35,507 bases of DNA from Nemertoderma westbladi (taxonomy: Eukaryota > Xenacoelomorpha > Nemertodermatida > Nemertodermatidae), in the NCBI GenBank assembly GCA_032718475.1, contig JAUCBJ010000496.1, forward strand, positions 1 to 35,507, in the 5' to 3' direction. A model generated the notes under the pieces. That model made no database searches and was not told where the DNA came from. It was given only the letters and a program-made list of their open reading frames with translations. Numbering within the stretch: the first letter of the stretch is position 1; each line of letters opens with the position of its first letter. Of this stretch, positions 1 to 10,572 are shown piece after piece. A program made the translations under genes and the position numbers.

Positions 1-1496
1 CATCGCTTGTGGGTCAGCCGTCCACTCTTTGCTTCAATCGGACCAAAACAGTCCACCCCTGTGTTCGTAAAGGGTGGGTCATATGCCTGCACTCTCGCTT
101 CCGGGAGTTCAGCCATCTCCTGTTCCAATACTCTGGCGTTCACCCTCTTGCAAACCAGACAGGCGTCATACATAGTGCCGACTGCCCTGCTTGGCTGCAA
201 TAGAATGAATCGCTGTCTCGCTGCCGACAAACAGTGTAACTTTCCCGCGTGATGTAACCTCTTGTGTATATCCCATAGAATCGCTCTTTGCAATTCTATT
301 GGGTGACTAGGGATTATCACTGGGAACCGAAACTGTGAGTTTATGTCGACAGTCTGGATTCTCGATCTATGACAAATTAAACCCTTATGGATTAATGGAC
401 TCCATTTTCTAAGGGGTTTATAGAGAACTGGTCGTTGAGCCGATAATAGATGGAATTCTTTAGGGAAGGCACACATTTGATAGTGCTTCAAATGCTTTAA
501 TTCCGCTTGATCAATCTCATCCTCTGTCAGAGGTTGTTTCAATTTCCGAATTCGCTCACTATTGGCGCTCGATGGTTCTCTCAAATGTTTCGAATGTTTT
601 ATACAAAGGTACGAAATGTATCGGCTTAACCACGCAGTTCTTTTACAAATTGTCAGCCAAGAGGCAGACGAATTTAGTAATTTGTCATAAATACTGCATG
701 ACTCTAATGCCAGCGACGGTTGTCCGCTAATTAATGGAAGTTTCGAATCCAAACCCGCAGGTTTGGAAACCAAAGGCTCCATTGTGTCGGTCATTTTCTG
801 TCCGTCACTTACCAACTGTGACTCTGGTTTAGTCTGTAAGGGTGGTTTTACGTCATAACTTACCCTTCCGGACCTAGTAGTCACGTAAGTCTGTTGGTCT
901 GACAGGTCTCCGGGCCGCTCCAATGACTCTTCAGGCCGCTCCAATGACTCTTCAGGCCGCTCCAATGACTTAAGTTTGGCTTTAGACTTTGACTTAGAGA
1001 CTTTCTCCACCTTGACTTCTGCATCTTCAGGCATCGGATTGGTCACTATCTTTAGTCGCTCTGGCCAATGTTCCTGTGTCCTCGTTAGAAAATCAGGTCC
1101 ATGCAACCAAAACTCCTGCGACTCTTCCTGACAGAATTCCGCCGGCATTGCACCTCTCGAAGTTATGTCGGCCGGGTTCAACACTCCCGGACAATGTCTC
1201 CATTGTTCCTTCGTCGAAAAGTCGACGATCTGAGCGCATCTATTGGCCACAAATGTCTTTAGTGCAATATTGTCGGCCGCAATGTATACTAACACTAAGG
1301 ATGCGTCCGTCCAATAGAATAAGGTCAACGTCGTATCTAACTCCTCAGTTATTTGCTTACTTACCTCAACTGAAACTACAGCCGCCTGTAACTCTGCATG
1401 AGGGACAGTCATGTATTTGACCGGCATTGTCTTTGATCTAGAAGTCACAAAGGCCGTCTCAAACTTGTCCTGACTTACCTCTCGGCGAAGGTAGGC
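1..1496 (-). CDS. BEL/Pao RNase H and N-terminal integrase, partial (downstream of frameshift)
   Basis: This is the continuation of the preceding polyprotein in another frame, open from 1496 to the left window edge. It holds the rest of RNase H (YWTDAS near 1300 and an NPAD motif near 1170), a linker with three 7-residue repeats (SLERPEE-type, 913-975), and the integrase zinc-binding region: HHAG near 245 and CLVC near 175, an HHCC-type finger. It then enters the catalytic core at GVDCFGP (about 40-58), carrying the first acidic residue of the DDE triad. The other two acidic residues are beyond the window. A single indel between the two frames explains the break, so the two parts were one protein. 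Confidence 0.9.
913..975 (-). repeat. 21-bp in-frame tandem repeat, three units, in the RNase H-integrase linker
   Basis: Units start at 913, 934 and 955. They encode a repeated seven-residue SLERPEE-type peptide between RNase H and integrase. The units are nearly identical; the last is incomplete. Confidence 0.85.
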
Positions 1497-4400
1497 TACC
1501 TATACCAAAGCCGGTGTCACTTGCGTCACTAAACAAGTGGAGTTCGAGATCAGCTGGGAATACCAGCTGATTCGGAAAGTAGGAACGGGGTACGTCTATA
1601 TTTTTCAATAGATGTAACTTGGCTTCCCACTCCCTCCACTGCTTTGCATGTATAGGAGATATTGGTTCGTCCCACTCTAAGTCGGACAACCAAATTTTCC
1701 TCATGCACGCTCGTGCCTGTAATATAACCGGACTGATAAAGTTCATCGGGTCAAATAGTCTACTTAACGTCGATAAGCAAATCCTCTTTGTCAAAACTTT
1801 GTCTGGGCTACTGGGCTCAAACCTAACTCTTACCTGGAATTTATCCGAGTTCGGGTTCCAAGCGAGTCCCAGTACTCGCGCCATGGGGATTGGTTCTACC
1901 CCCAATTCTATGTCTCCGCTCCCGCGATCCTTCACCGGGAACGATTCTAATAGGGCCTCCGAGTTTGTAGTGAACTTGGTCAGAGGAAAACCCCCTGTAG
2001 CCAAGCACTCTTGCAGGCCGTGAGCCACTTCTATGGCTTGTTCCGCTGTGTCCTTGGACACCAATCCGTCGTCCATATAGAAGTTTCTCAATATAGACTC
2101 GATTACTTCTACTGGATACTTACCAATCTGGGCTGTTGCCGTTTTCTTTAGAACGAACAGCGTGCCATTCGGACTATCGCGGGCGCCAAATATCCTAACG
2201 TACATCTGGTATGTAACCACTGGGCCGGATAAGTCTTCATTCTCAAACCAGAGAAATCGAAGGCTATCCTGGTCTGCCTTACAGGCTCTTACCTGGTGGA
2301 ACATCGCCTCGATGTCACAAGTAAATGCGAATCGCCGCTGTCTAAAACGCAACAGTATTCCAATCAAATAGTTATTCAGGTTGGGACCATCCATCAACTC
2401 TGAATTCAGGGACATACCTCTATAGACTGCTGCGCAGTCGTTGACTACTCGGACTTTGTCTGGCTTGTCAGGGTGAGTCACATAGTGGTGTGGAAGGTAA
2501 TAAGTCTGGTCTGTCACTAAGTCAGGGTCCTCTACCTTCCCAGCAAATCCCTTGGCGAAATAGTTGTTGATCTGGGCGCAATACTTCTCCCTAATGTCCG
2601 GATTCTTCAACAACCGAGCCCTTACTCCGTTCAATCTTTTCAAGGCTAAGTTGTAGTTGTTCTCCAACTTAGGTGGTTGTCGACGCCACAACATTCCAAC
2701 TTCAAAATGTCCAGTCGGTAGCAGACGTATGGTGTCTTCCATCATCTCCAGCGACCGTTTCTCATCAGTAGACATGGCTAGGTCATATCCACCGGGTTCC
2801 ATTGCGTCCCTATCCAGCCATTCGACGGTTCTGGCTCCTGTCTCGAGGTCCTGGCGTATCAATTCCTTCTGTAATTCCTCCTCACTGTATTGGAAAATGT
2901 CTAGGTCTCGATATTTAGCCACTTGACCCTCCACTATGTCTGTATAAGTCAAAACGTTAGTCAGATAAGTAGCGTGGGCCGCTGAACCAGACCCACGGGT
3001 CTGATAACAGTAGTCCTCGGGTTCACTATCTGTCCGGTCGTTATGAAGTGGTTCCGACAACCTAACATTATCAGGAATCAACTCCTCGTCCGACTCGCTA
3101 AAGTCACTATAGTGGTCAATACAGGTTCTCCTAAACTCGTCTATGTCTGGTGGTTCTACTAACGGTGGTTCAGTTATAGGCTGTAATCCATCGTATCTGT
3201 TCATTGGCTTGTCGCCACCTGTAAACTCATAAGACATGGGTACTCGTGTATACCAACCTAGTATGGTCCTATGGGCATGCGGTCCATTGACATGCGGCTC
3301 AGCTGGTCTCGTTTCCCATATTTGGTGTGCGATCAGCTGTTCTGCACCAATCAACATAGAAACATTCCTATAACCTACCTGGTGTCTGGGTATCCTGAGC
3401 TTGTCAAAATACTCCTGTGCTATGGGACTCATCGGCGGCACCTTACCTAACTGCCTGCCGAATCCCTTCATAGCTAGACACTTAAATCCGTCCAATGGCA
3501 AAGCTTTCCGTTCTTGTCGAGTGTGTTGGTCTCTCGGAAGTAGGGAATCTAGTTCTACCGAAATTCTGTGTCCCTTGAGGTCTCCTACTCCGTGCATAGA
3601 CTTCAACTCTATTTGGATCTCCTCGGCGTCCTGGAAGCTAGAAACGGCTCTCGCCACTTCCTCGTCGATATACGATAATGTGGACGCAGTGTCCAACATC
3701 ACATATATTCGCTTAGATCCCTTATCGCCGGTAAGTTTCACCGGAATCACGCTAAATATTTCCGACGTGGCCGATGATAAATACGTCCGCGCGCTGGTCG
3801 ATGAACTATCCGCAGTGAAACCTTGGCAGGTCACCTCTCTCACGATCGACTCGCCATCCTCGTCCGACGAACCTGGTTGATAACAATCGTCCTGGATGCC
3901 AGTATACGTATTCCTCCTTATCGATATGGGTTCTTTACTCCCCTTCCTTTGAGGATTTCGCTGTAAGTAACGGTCCGTTGGGGTATGGAAATCCGCATGT
4001 AGCAACTTGTGATGTAGTCTGCCGCATTCCATGCATCCGTCCTTGCTGTTCGGGCACTGCCGCCGTACATGGCCTGGCGCAAGACAAGCCCAACAGGTGT
4101 CCAACGTCCGCACTTGAACTCTTCTCTGTTCCGAATTTAATTCTTTGAACCGTCTGCAACTATCTAACTTATGATCGTCAGATCTTACCTCCTTTAGTAA
4201 ACAGTATTGGCAACCTACAAATCCATCCGGCAACTCCTGTTGCTTTAACCTAGGTCTATCTAACCGCTCACCTGACCATACTCGCGAGTCTGATCTAAAG
4301 GCTGGGGTACTCGAATTATATCTGTCTACTGAGTTAAATGTCACAGTGGTCCTGTCATCGTCAAAACTTACCATAGACTTACCGGTAACAGGTTTAGACT

Positions 4401-7134
4401 CCCTCATATTCTCTTCTGAGAAGTTTGATTTCATCTCTGCTACTGCATCTGTGGCTATCATGTCATGAATATGCTGAAGTGTCAATACCTTACCTTGGCC
4501 CTCCAACTTATTCTCTAATTTGCGCCATTTCTGTCTGTAACGCATGTTTAAACGTCTTATTACGCTTTTCAAAACTTCGGCGTGATCACCATGATGAGGT
4601 AGATTCACCGTCCTCAAGATGTCCAATGCGTTCGAAATAGCGTTCGCTAAGTTCAACAGCTCTAACGGAGTTGTAATCCTTCCGCCCTTACCCAAGTCTT
4701 CTACTATCGACTGCGCCATCTTGGTTTTATTCCCGTAGATGTTGCTAAGCGTCTTCATCGCTAATTCGAATGCCCGTTCATTGCCGACGAAGTTATCAGC
4801 AATGGCTCTAGGTTCTCGATGGAGCATCTGAAGCAAATAGTTGAACTTCTCGTTGGGAGTAAAGGTGCTGTTGGTTAGCTGCTCATCGACATAGGTTTTG
4901 AAGGTCCTCCAATGCTTATGGTTACCCATAAACTTCTGGGGTTGTTGCGTCGGCAGTCCTTGCCTAGCAGCAAACTTACCTATGTCCCTAAGGGTTGCGT
5001 CATTCCGGGTTAACAAATGGTTTAGTTCTGCAGGGTTGTTAAGTCTGGTCCTTTCCCGGTGGTTCCAACTTACCTGCTCCGCGTCGGTCCTTCTTTCCTT
5101 ATAGTTTCGGGACTTCTGACGTCTCATTTCTTCCTCTTCATCGCTTGACTCAGTGTCAGTCCTTAGCGCTCGCGATGGTTTGCGCGCCGAGGCCCTGACC
5201 CAAGCCTCCTGAATAAATCTTTCCGCCGAATTTTCGAAATTGGGATTATGAATATTCGGGACAGGCCTCCTTACCTGAGGTCTATGTGGTATAGTCTCCT
5301 CCGATATGCGTACTCGTTGACTAGGCTGGACTTTGTCTAACTCAGGCCTGCTAGGATTAGAATTACTTCTTACCTGGGCTGCTTCCTTTAACCGTAGGTT
5401 GCTAAGCATGTCCGTTATAGGTTGGATGTGCGGCGATATAGCTTGCGCTAAACTAGCACTTAACTCATCCCTCGTAATAAATTCCTGGCTAGGGTTCTGT
5501 TGTATAGTCGGCTCTATCTGAGTAATCCGCTGTCTCTCATATGATCCCTCTTCCGGTTTAACCCGGAAGTTCTCCGTCGAACTGGGTCGGCGCTCCGTCC
5601 GCGTATTCCAAACCCGCGGGTTCGGTTCGCCTAATACTCGTCCTGTCGGAGTTTCTTCTCTAAATTCTCCGTTGTCACGTTCGGTGTAAAGTGGTGCGGC
5701 GTTCCGATGACGTAGATCCTGCGCGATAGGTGAAGCACTAATACCAACTGGCGTGCGATATGTAGAGAACGGTTTAGCGATTCGTGTACTCGTAATAGCT
5801 GGACCGGGTATAGGAATTCTGGTCGTCGTCGACTCGCGTATAGCCAGAGTTCTCGCTTCCTGTTCGGCCTTCTGCAGTGCGAACAGTTCTCGCAACTCTG
5901 TCCCTACACTCGCCCCACATTCTTCGATCATTCGCATCCCCTTCTCGGCGATTTCGTTCGCCTTCCTAGTCCGTTCTTCGCTCTCTAAACTTAATCTTGC
6001 ACTTTCCAACTGCGCCAGTTTACGTTCTTCTTCTTCCCTCGCTCGTCTCGCTGCGCCCTCTTCTTCCAGTCGCGCCTTTTCTTCATACAACATCTGTCGC
6101 TCCTTCTCGATCTCGAGTTCGCGTTCCTTGCGTTCGCGTTCAAGTTCGAGTTCGCGTTCTTTCTGTTCGCGTTCGAGTTGGAGTTCGCGTTTCTTCGCTT
6201 CCCGTTCGCGTTCAAGTTCGAGTTGGAGTTCGCGTTTCTTCGCTTCCCGTTCGCGTTCAAGTTCGAGTTGGAGTTCGCGTTTCTTCGCTTCCCGTTCCAG
6301 TTGGAGTTTGCGTTCTTTTCGTTCGCGTTCCGCTTGCTCACGCTTACCTTTGTCTTCCAACTCCCGTAACTTTGCGTCTAACTTACGTGCGCGCTCCCGT
6401 TCCCGCTCAGCTTCCTTCCGTGCTTCCGATGCACGCAAAACTTCCGCCTGCTGTTCGTCCAGTCGGCATCTTTTCTCCTCCGCCGAGTTGTGAGAAACAA
6501 GGGATCTAGCACATATAACCTTCCCACGCGCGTGACTAACCTGGGAATCGCCGCTGTCTCTGGATGCATCATCGGGTGGAGTTAACGTTCTCTGTTGAAT
6601 GTTCTCCGTCGTCGGTAGCACCTGGCCCGGTACCACCACTCCATTCTGCATCAGCCAGCTAGTAACTTCCCTTTGATACCGGCGCTCTTCTTTATCTTGG
6701 ATCTCTTCTCGCTCCACTAACTCTCTCAGCTCTGCGTCACTCACCTGAGTCGCCTGCGTTTGTGATGCCCATAGCAGCCAGTTCTCCGTCCTAACTCGTC
6801 GGAATCGCTCCGATAACTCGCGGTGCTCCAACAAGGCTGCTAAAACCCTGTCGTAAATCCTCGTCGCCACGTCGCTCGACTGAGACTCTACTGCCTTCTT
6901 TGCTAGGACTGCAAGCTCCTCCGTCCGCGTCCAAAGATTCAGGCCCTTCGCTGATTGCAAACCGAACCCGCAGACCCACACGAACCCCAAACTCAGAAGT
7001 TCCGTCTTGCCATGTATCTCCAGATGGTATAAAATAACTAAGCGGTTACCTAACATACCGGTACAAAACTCTAGAATTTTACAAATAATTTTGACCGAAA
7101 ACTGAATTCTCGCAAACCTAGCTAAAATTTTCAA
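1459..7134 (-). CDS. BEL/Pao gag-protease-RT polyprotein (5' part)
   Basis: This open frame of 1891 codons encodes the capsid, protease and polymerase of an LTR retrotransposon. From the N-terminus come a charged coiled-coil region with 15-residue repeats, a gag domain near residues 730-1000, a cysteine cluster (CQYC), a canonical CX2CX4HX4C knuckle (CWACLAPGHVRRQC) followed by a CX2CX4HX3H knuckle, a protease with DTAS at the usual DTGA/DSGA site, an RT with the YMDD active site at 2068-2079, and the start of RNase H (LHLFSDAS near 1520). The first methionine is at 7134; a later start is possible because the first 50 residues look less gag-like. The frame ends at 1459 only because of a frameshift inside RNase H near 1490. 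Confidence is high for family; activity cannot be judged. Confidence 0.92.
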   Translation of the reverse strand: MKILARFARIQFSVKIICKILEFCTGMLGNRLVILYHLEIHGKTELLSLGFVWVCGFGLQSAKGLNLWTRTEELAVLAKKAVESQSSDVATRIYDRVLAALLEHRELSERFRRVRTENWLLWASQTQATQVSDAELRELVEREEIQDKEERRYQREVTSWLMQNGVVVPGQVLPTTENIQQRTLTPPDDASRDSGDSQVSHARGKVICARSLVSHNSAEEKRCRLDEQQAEVLRASEARKEAERERERARKLDAKLRELEDKGKREQAERERKERKLQLEREAKKRELQLELEREREAKKRELQLELEREREAKKRELQLEREQKERELELERERKERELEIEKERQMLYEEKARLEEEGAARRAREEEERKLAQLESARLSLESEERTRKANEIAEKGMRMIEECGASVGTELRELFALQKAEQEARTLAIRESTTTRIPIPGPAITSTRIAKPFSTYRTPVGISASPIAQDLRHRNAAPLYTERDNGEFREETPTGRVLGEPNPRVWNTRTERRPSSTENFRVKPEEGSYERQRITQIEPTIQQNPSQEFITRDELSASLAQAISPHIQPITDMLSNLRLKEAAQVRSNSNPSRPELDKVQPSQRVRISEETIPHRPQVRRPVPNIHNPNFENSAERFIQEAWVRASARKPSRALRTDTESSDEEEEMRRQKSRNYKERRTDAEQVSWNHRERTRLNNPAELNHLLTRNDATLRDIGKFAARQGLPTQQPQKFMGNHKHWRTFKTYVDEQLTNSTFTPNEKFNYLLQMLHREPRAIADNFVGNERAFELAMKTLSNIYGNKTKMAQSIVEDLGKGGRITTPLELLNLANAISNALDILRTVNLPHHGDHAEVLKSVIRRLNMRYRQKWRKLENKLEGQGKVLTLQHIHDMIATDAVAEMKSNFSEENMRESKPVTGKSMVSFDDDRTTVTFNSVDRYNSSTPAFRSDSRVWSGERLDRPRLKQQELPDGFVGCQYCLLKEVRSDDHKLDSCRRFKELNSEQRRVQVRTLDTCWACLAPGHVRRQCPNSKDGCMECGRLHHKLLHADFHTPTDRYLQRNPQRKGSKEPISIRRNTYTGIQDDCYQPGSSDEDGESIVREVTCQGFTADSSSTSARTYLSSATSEIFSVIPVKLTGDKGSKRIYVMLDTASTLSYIDEEVARAVSSFQDAEEIQIELKSMHGVGDLKGHRISVELDSLLPRDQHTRQERKALPLDGFKCLAMKGFGRQLGKVPPMSPIAQEYFDKLRIPRHQVGYRNVSMLIGAEQLIAHQIWETRPAEPHVNGPHAHRTILGWYTRVPMSYEFTGGDKPMNRYDGLQPITEPPLVEPPDIDEFRRTCIDHYSDFSESDEELIPDNVRLSEPLHNDRTDSEPEDYCYQTRGSGSAAHATYLTNVLTYTDIVEGQVAKYRDLDIFQYSEEELQKELIRQDLETGARTVEWLDRDAMEPGGYDLAMSTDEKRSLEMMEDTIRLLPTGHFEVGMLWRRQPPKLENNYNLALKRLNGVRARLLKNPDIREKYCAQINNYFAKGFAGKVEDPDLVTDQTYYLPHHYVTHPDKPDKVRVVNDCAAVYRGMSLNSELMDGPNLNNYLIGILLRFRQRRFAFTCDIEAMFHQVRACKADQDSLRFLWFENEDLSGPVVTYQMYVRIFGARDSPNGTLFVLKKTATAQIGKYPVEVIESILRNFYMDDGLVSKDTAEQAIEVAHGLQECLATGGFPLTKFTTNSEALLESFPVKDRGSGDIELGVEPIPMARVLGLAWNPNSDKFQVRVRFEPSSPDKVLTKRICLSTLSRLFDPMNFISPVILQARACMRKIWLSDLEWDEPISPIHAKQWREWEAKLHLLKNIDVPRSYFPNQLVFPADLELHLFSDASDTGFGIGSLPSPRGKSGQV
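6168..6310 (-). repeat. 45-bp in-frame tandem repeat coding for coiled coil
   Basis: The same 45-bp block starts at 6181, 6226 and 6271 on the plus strand with essentially no differences between the first copies. On the coding (minus) strand it gives a 15-residue Lys/Arg/Glu/Leu repeat (KKRELQLELEREREA) in the gag N-terminus. Flanking sequence carries shorter degenerate versions. The highly charged heptad-like pattern predicts a long helix or coiled coil. Near-identity of the repeats implies recent expansion or ongoing homogenisation. Confidence 0.9.
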
Positions 7135-9297
7135 AAAACTTACTAATTACAGTTTGCCCTAAGGCCTAAGGAACTGCTGTATTCGCAATTAGCAAAACGC
7201 ACTACCGTACATCCACTGTATGCAGTACAGTAAGTAAAACAGTACACCAACCTAAGAGCCTAATGATACTGTGTGTGGTACGGCAAAACAAATGTCCCTT
7301 CTACCGTACGCAGTAACAGCAATCAGCCTAATGTACTACTGTACTATCGTACGCAGCCAGTGAATACAGTAATCTAAACTAACAGCCTAATAGAATAAAT
7401 ATACTCTATTGACTGTACGCTACAGCCTACAGCCAATAAAATGCGCGTATTACTGATAAACAACCGCGACCTCTATACTAACAGCAGAACTGTTGAACAG
7501 ACCAATACCCGTTAATATCCTTCTGCCAACCTAATAAGCTCTCGCCTAACCAATAAGACACAAAGACTGCTCTACTGTTAAGTAAAGGGGATCAGGAGCG
7601 TGATATTACTAAATTGTAAAGGTGGCTAAATCAAAACCGCTACTTACCGCTAGATGGCGCTAATCTGCCATCCGCTAATATATTTTACTAATTTTACACA
7701 ACTCCTGCAAAATCGCTTGTTCCTTTCTCTACCGATCGCTCGATAGAGAGCTAACTGTTCGAATCTATGAGCCACGCGGGAATAACCAAAACAATAAACC
7801 CGAGTCGGCTCCCTAAGCTTACTTAAGACGAGTTGGAGAGGCTTTGCACTCAGAGTATATTCTTACGCCTAATTTTACTACTATTGAAATACGATAATGC
7901 CTACGTCCTTCTAATCGCGAATACTGGAGGTTCCCTAACGTATGTGTGAATGCGAGAATATTTAAAATAATCAAAATGATACAGTAACTGTTTCCACGTG
8001 GATAGTACCACTCTGGGTCTAAACTGCCTGCGGCTGGCTTTAGGCAAGCAAAACTACTAGCGTATCGCGCGTACCGAATAGTGCGTTCTAGCTGATTGCC
8101 CGCTAATGTAAATAACCGCTCAGCGTGAATAGTTTACAGTACACTAATTATTACCTTAGCTACTCTCCGCTATGCTGCGTACTAATTCTTAATTTTTACT
8201 AATTAATTACAGTCACAAATATTTAACAGCGTACTAATTACTAAGAGTTCCAGAATACGTAATTCTAATTTATCACGCAACAGGTTTCGCTAGTAATAGC
8301 CTAAATTGCCGTATTACTTTGACCTAATCAGTAACTAATTATTGTAACTAAGAAATAGAAATCAATCAAAAGGAAAAGGGCGCCTACCTAAACATTCTCA
8401 ATCATAGGCACACTTCAATAACACACCAATCAGCATTAGAAATCACAGTTCACAATTGTGCAATTCACTACTCGTACTCCACACTCAACGTTGTAATATG
8501 CGCAGGCCTCTCCCGGATACATCTAGGATTCCTAACTAACCCAATTCCTGCCCCCCTAATACTAAATAGAGACAAAACCTGGATCATCAGCCCCCTAGAT
8601 ACTGTATCGGCGATTGGTCTGCGTGTCACAGTGCAAGATACCCGCCCGCAACGGTGACCCTGGCCAGCGTTGCCCGCTTTGAATCCTCCGCTCTCTCCTA
8701 GTCGCTCAACCCCCCGATGCGCCCACCGCCCACTGGCACCTTAGCCCTCCATTATGCTAATAGCTACCGTAGCGGCGCATGCAAATCACAAAGTCTGACA
8801 GTCTCAGAAATCCCTCAGGATTATTGCGCAGAAAAGAATCACATAGAACCATTAATCAAAAGGTAGAAATCATAGTTCAATTGTAATTAGCAGTAATCGA
8901 AGGAATTATTGAGAAACACAAGCAAGAGTAATCGCACTAGCAAATCATTCCAAGAAATTAATCAAAATTAGCAAAATTGCAGAAAATACGATATCCTAAT
9001 ACAAAATTAGAGACAGCTCAGCAAGTAAGTTGTAACAGGGGTGTGTGTCATGTGATGAGTAAGGGTATATAGCATTAACAGGGGCTCTACCGGCACACCG
9101 CCAATTTATAGGTGATCCGGATGGGGTGATGCAATAGGGTGACTCAATCGCTCTCCCATTGGCTCTCCAGTCCGTGCTAGCATTAAACCAACCTGGAAGC
9201 AGTTAGTCCAATAAGGAGGCCGGATTGTAGCCCTATCGCTTGCCCAAACCTCGAATTATTACCTTATATGGTAATGGTTCACGTCCCTGGCTGCTGA
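7135..9297 (-). other. Non-coding: leader and probable 5' LTR of the first BEL/Pao element
   Basis: No gene is visible on either strand. Because gag-pol starts at 7134 and reads leftwards, the untranslated leader and 5' LTR should be here. The 3' LTR is outside the window, so the LTR cannot be delimited by comparison. A TATATA-type box on the minus strand at about 9067-9075 is a possible LTR promoter. Between 7200 and 7440 a short degenerate motif (ACCGTACGCAGTA-like followed by a CCTAAT) recurs about four times. I could not fix a primer-binding site with confidence. Confidence 0.45.
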
Positions 9298-9537
9298 ATG
9301 GCCAGGACAGCGTCCCTATATGATAGCCCTATTGATGCTAATATCAGCAAGCACAAAATCCAGGGTCCGAATAAACTTGCTACCCTGGGACTATCTACAT
9401 ATATCCTAATACAAAATTACGTAGGTAGGGCTACATACTATACAAAATGGATGGATGCAAAATATATGGGCGTTTTAACTTCCTTACCTAAATGTCACCG
9501 CACTGTGCCTTATCTAAATAATTATACTGCACAATGG

Positions 9538-9620
9538 ACTAATATTACGTACTGCATAACGGACTAATATTGCATACTGCATAACGACTAATATTGCATA
9601 CAGCATAACGACTAATATTG
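9538..9620. repeat. 24-25 bp tandem repeat, about 4 units
   Basis: The string ACTAATATT recurs at 9538, 9563, 9587 and 9611, with GCATA(C/A)(T/A)GCATAACG between units. The units are close to identical. It lies directly beside the larger minisatellite that starts at 9651. Confidence 0.85.
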
Positions 9621-9650
9621 TGGATACAGCGCCATATACCGTAACACCTT

Positions 9651-10572
9651 CCCTTCCCACACTACTGTAGAACTTGTTCCCATTCCACTTCCAGACCCAC
9701 CCTACAAGTTTTTTCCCTTCCCTTCCCACACTACTGTAGAACTTGTTCCCATTCCACTTCCAGACCCACCCTACAAGTTTTTTTCCCTTCCCTTCCCACA
9801 CTAGAAGTGGTTCCCATTCCACTTCCAGTCCCACCCTATAAGTTTTTCCTTCCCTTCCCACACTACTGTAGAACTTGTTCCTATTCCACTTCCAGTCCCA
9901 CCCTACAAGTTTTTTCCTTCCCTTCCCACACTACGGTAGAACTTGTTCCCATTCCACTTCTAGTCCCACCCTACAAGTTTTTTTTCCTTCCCTTCCCACA
10001 ATAGAACTTTTTCCACTTCCAGTCCCACCCTACAAATTTTTTTTCCTTCCCTTCCCACATTAGAACTTGTTCCCATTCCACTTACAGTCCCACCCTACAA
10101 GTTTTTTTTCCTTCCCTTCCCACACTAGAACTTGTTCCCATTCCACTTCCAGTCCCATCCTACTAGTTTTTTTCCTTCCCTTCCCACACTAGAACTTGTT
10201 CCCATTCCACTTACAGTCCCACCCTACAAGTTTTTTTCCTTCCCTTCCCACACTAGAACTTGTTCCCATTCCACTTACAGTCCCACCCTACAAGTTTTTT
10301 TTCCTTCCCTTCCCACACTAGAACTTGTTCCCATTCCACTTCCAGTCCCATCCTACTAGTTTTTTTCCTTCCCTTCCCACACTACAACTTGTTCCCATTC
10401 CACTTCCAGTCCCACCCTACAAGTTTTTTTTCCTTCCCTTCCCACACTAGACCTTGTTCCAATTCCAGTCCCACCTAAGTTGTTTCCTTCCCTTCCCACA
10501 CTACTGTAGAACTTGTTACCATTCCAGTTCCAGTCCCACCCTACAAGTTTTTTTCCTTCCCTTCCCACACTT
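9651..10572. repeat. Pyrimidine-rich minisatellite, about 14 units of 54-70 bp
   Basis: The block CCCTTCCCAC occurs 15 times (9651, 9720, 9790, 9852, 9920, 9990, 10049, 10114, 10178, 10242, 10307, 10371, 10436, 10490, 10559). Each unit reads CCCTTCCCACACTA, an optional CTGT, AGAACTTGTTCCCATTCCAC, TTCCAGTCCCACCCTACAAG and a run of 4-9 T. Unit length varies mainly by the optional segment and the T-run. Open frames across it are repeat artefacts. The plus strand is almost pure pyrimidine over long stretches. Confidence 0.95.

Larger units (their letters stand above)
1..7134 (-). mobile_element. BEL/Pao LTR retrotransposon, internal region, running off left edge
   Basis: The minus strand carries, in order, gag, two zinc knuckles, aspartic protease, reverse transcriptase, RNase H and the start of integrase, which is the pol order of BEL/Pao and Gypsy elements. 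The wording of the zinc knuckle, RT and RNase H motifs and the long charged gag N-terminus are BEL/Pao-like. The coding region is open for about 7.1 kb except for one frameshift near 1490, so it is the youngest-looking element here. The integrase core, env (if any) and 3' LTR lie left of the window. It is not closely similar to the other two BEL/Pao copies in the window (21653-25438 and 33861-35507), which resemble each other. Confidence 0.93.

Noticed and set aside
7-252. Plus-strand open frames at the left edge
   Set aside because: The minus strand here encodes clear BEL/Pao integrase (HHAG, CLVC, GVDCFGP), so the plus frames are shadows.
5753-6509. Long plus-strand open frames rich in Ser/Arg and in Val/Arg
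   Set aside because: They are antisense shadows of the 45-bp coiled-coil repeat in the minus-strand gag; repetitive composition keeps several frames open.
9538-10572. CRISPR array
   Set aside because: Repeats are contiguous without unique spacers, and the context is eukaryotic.
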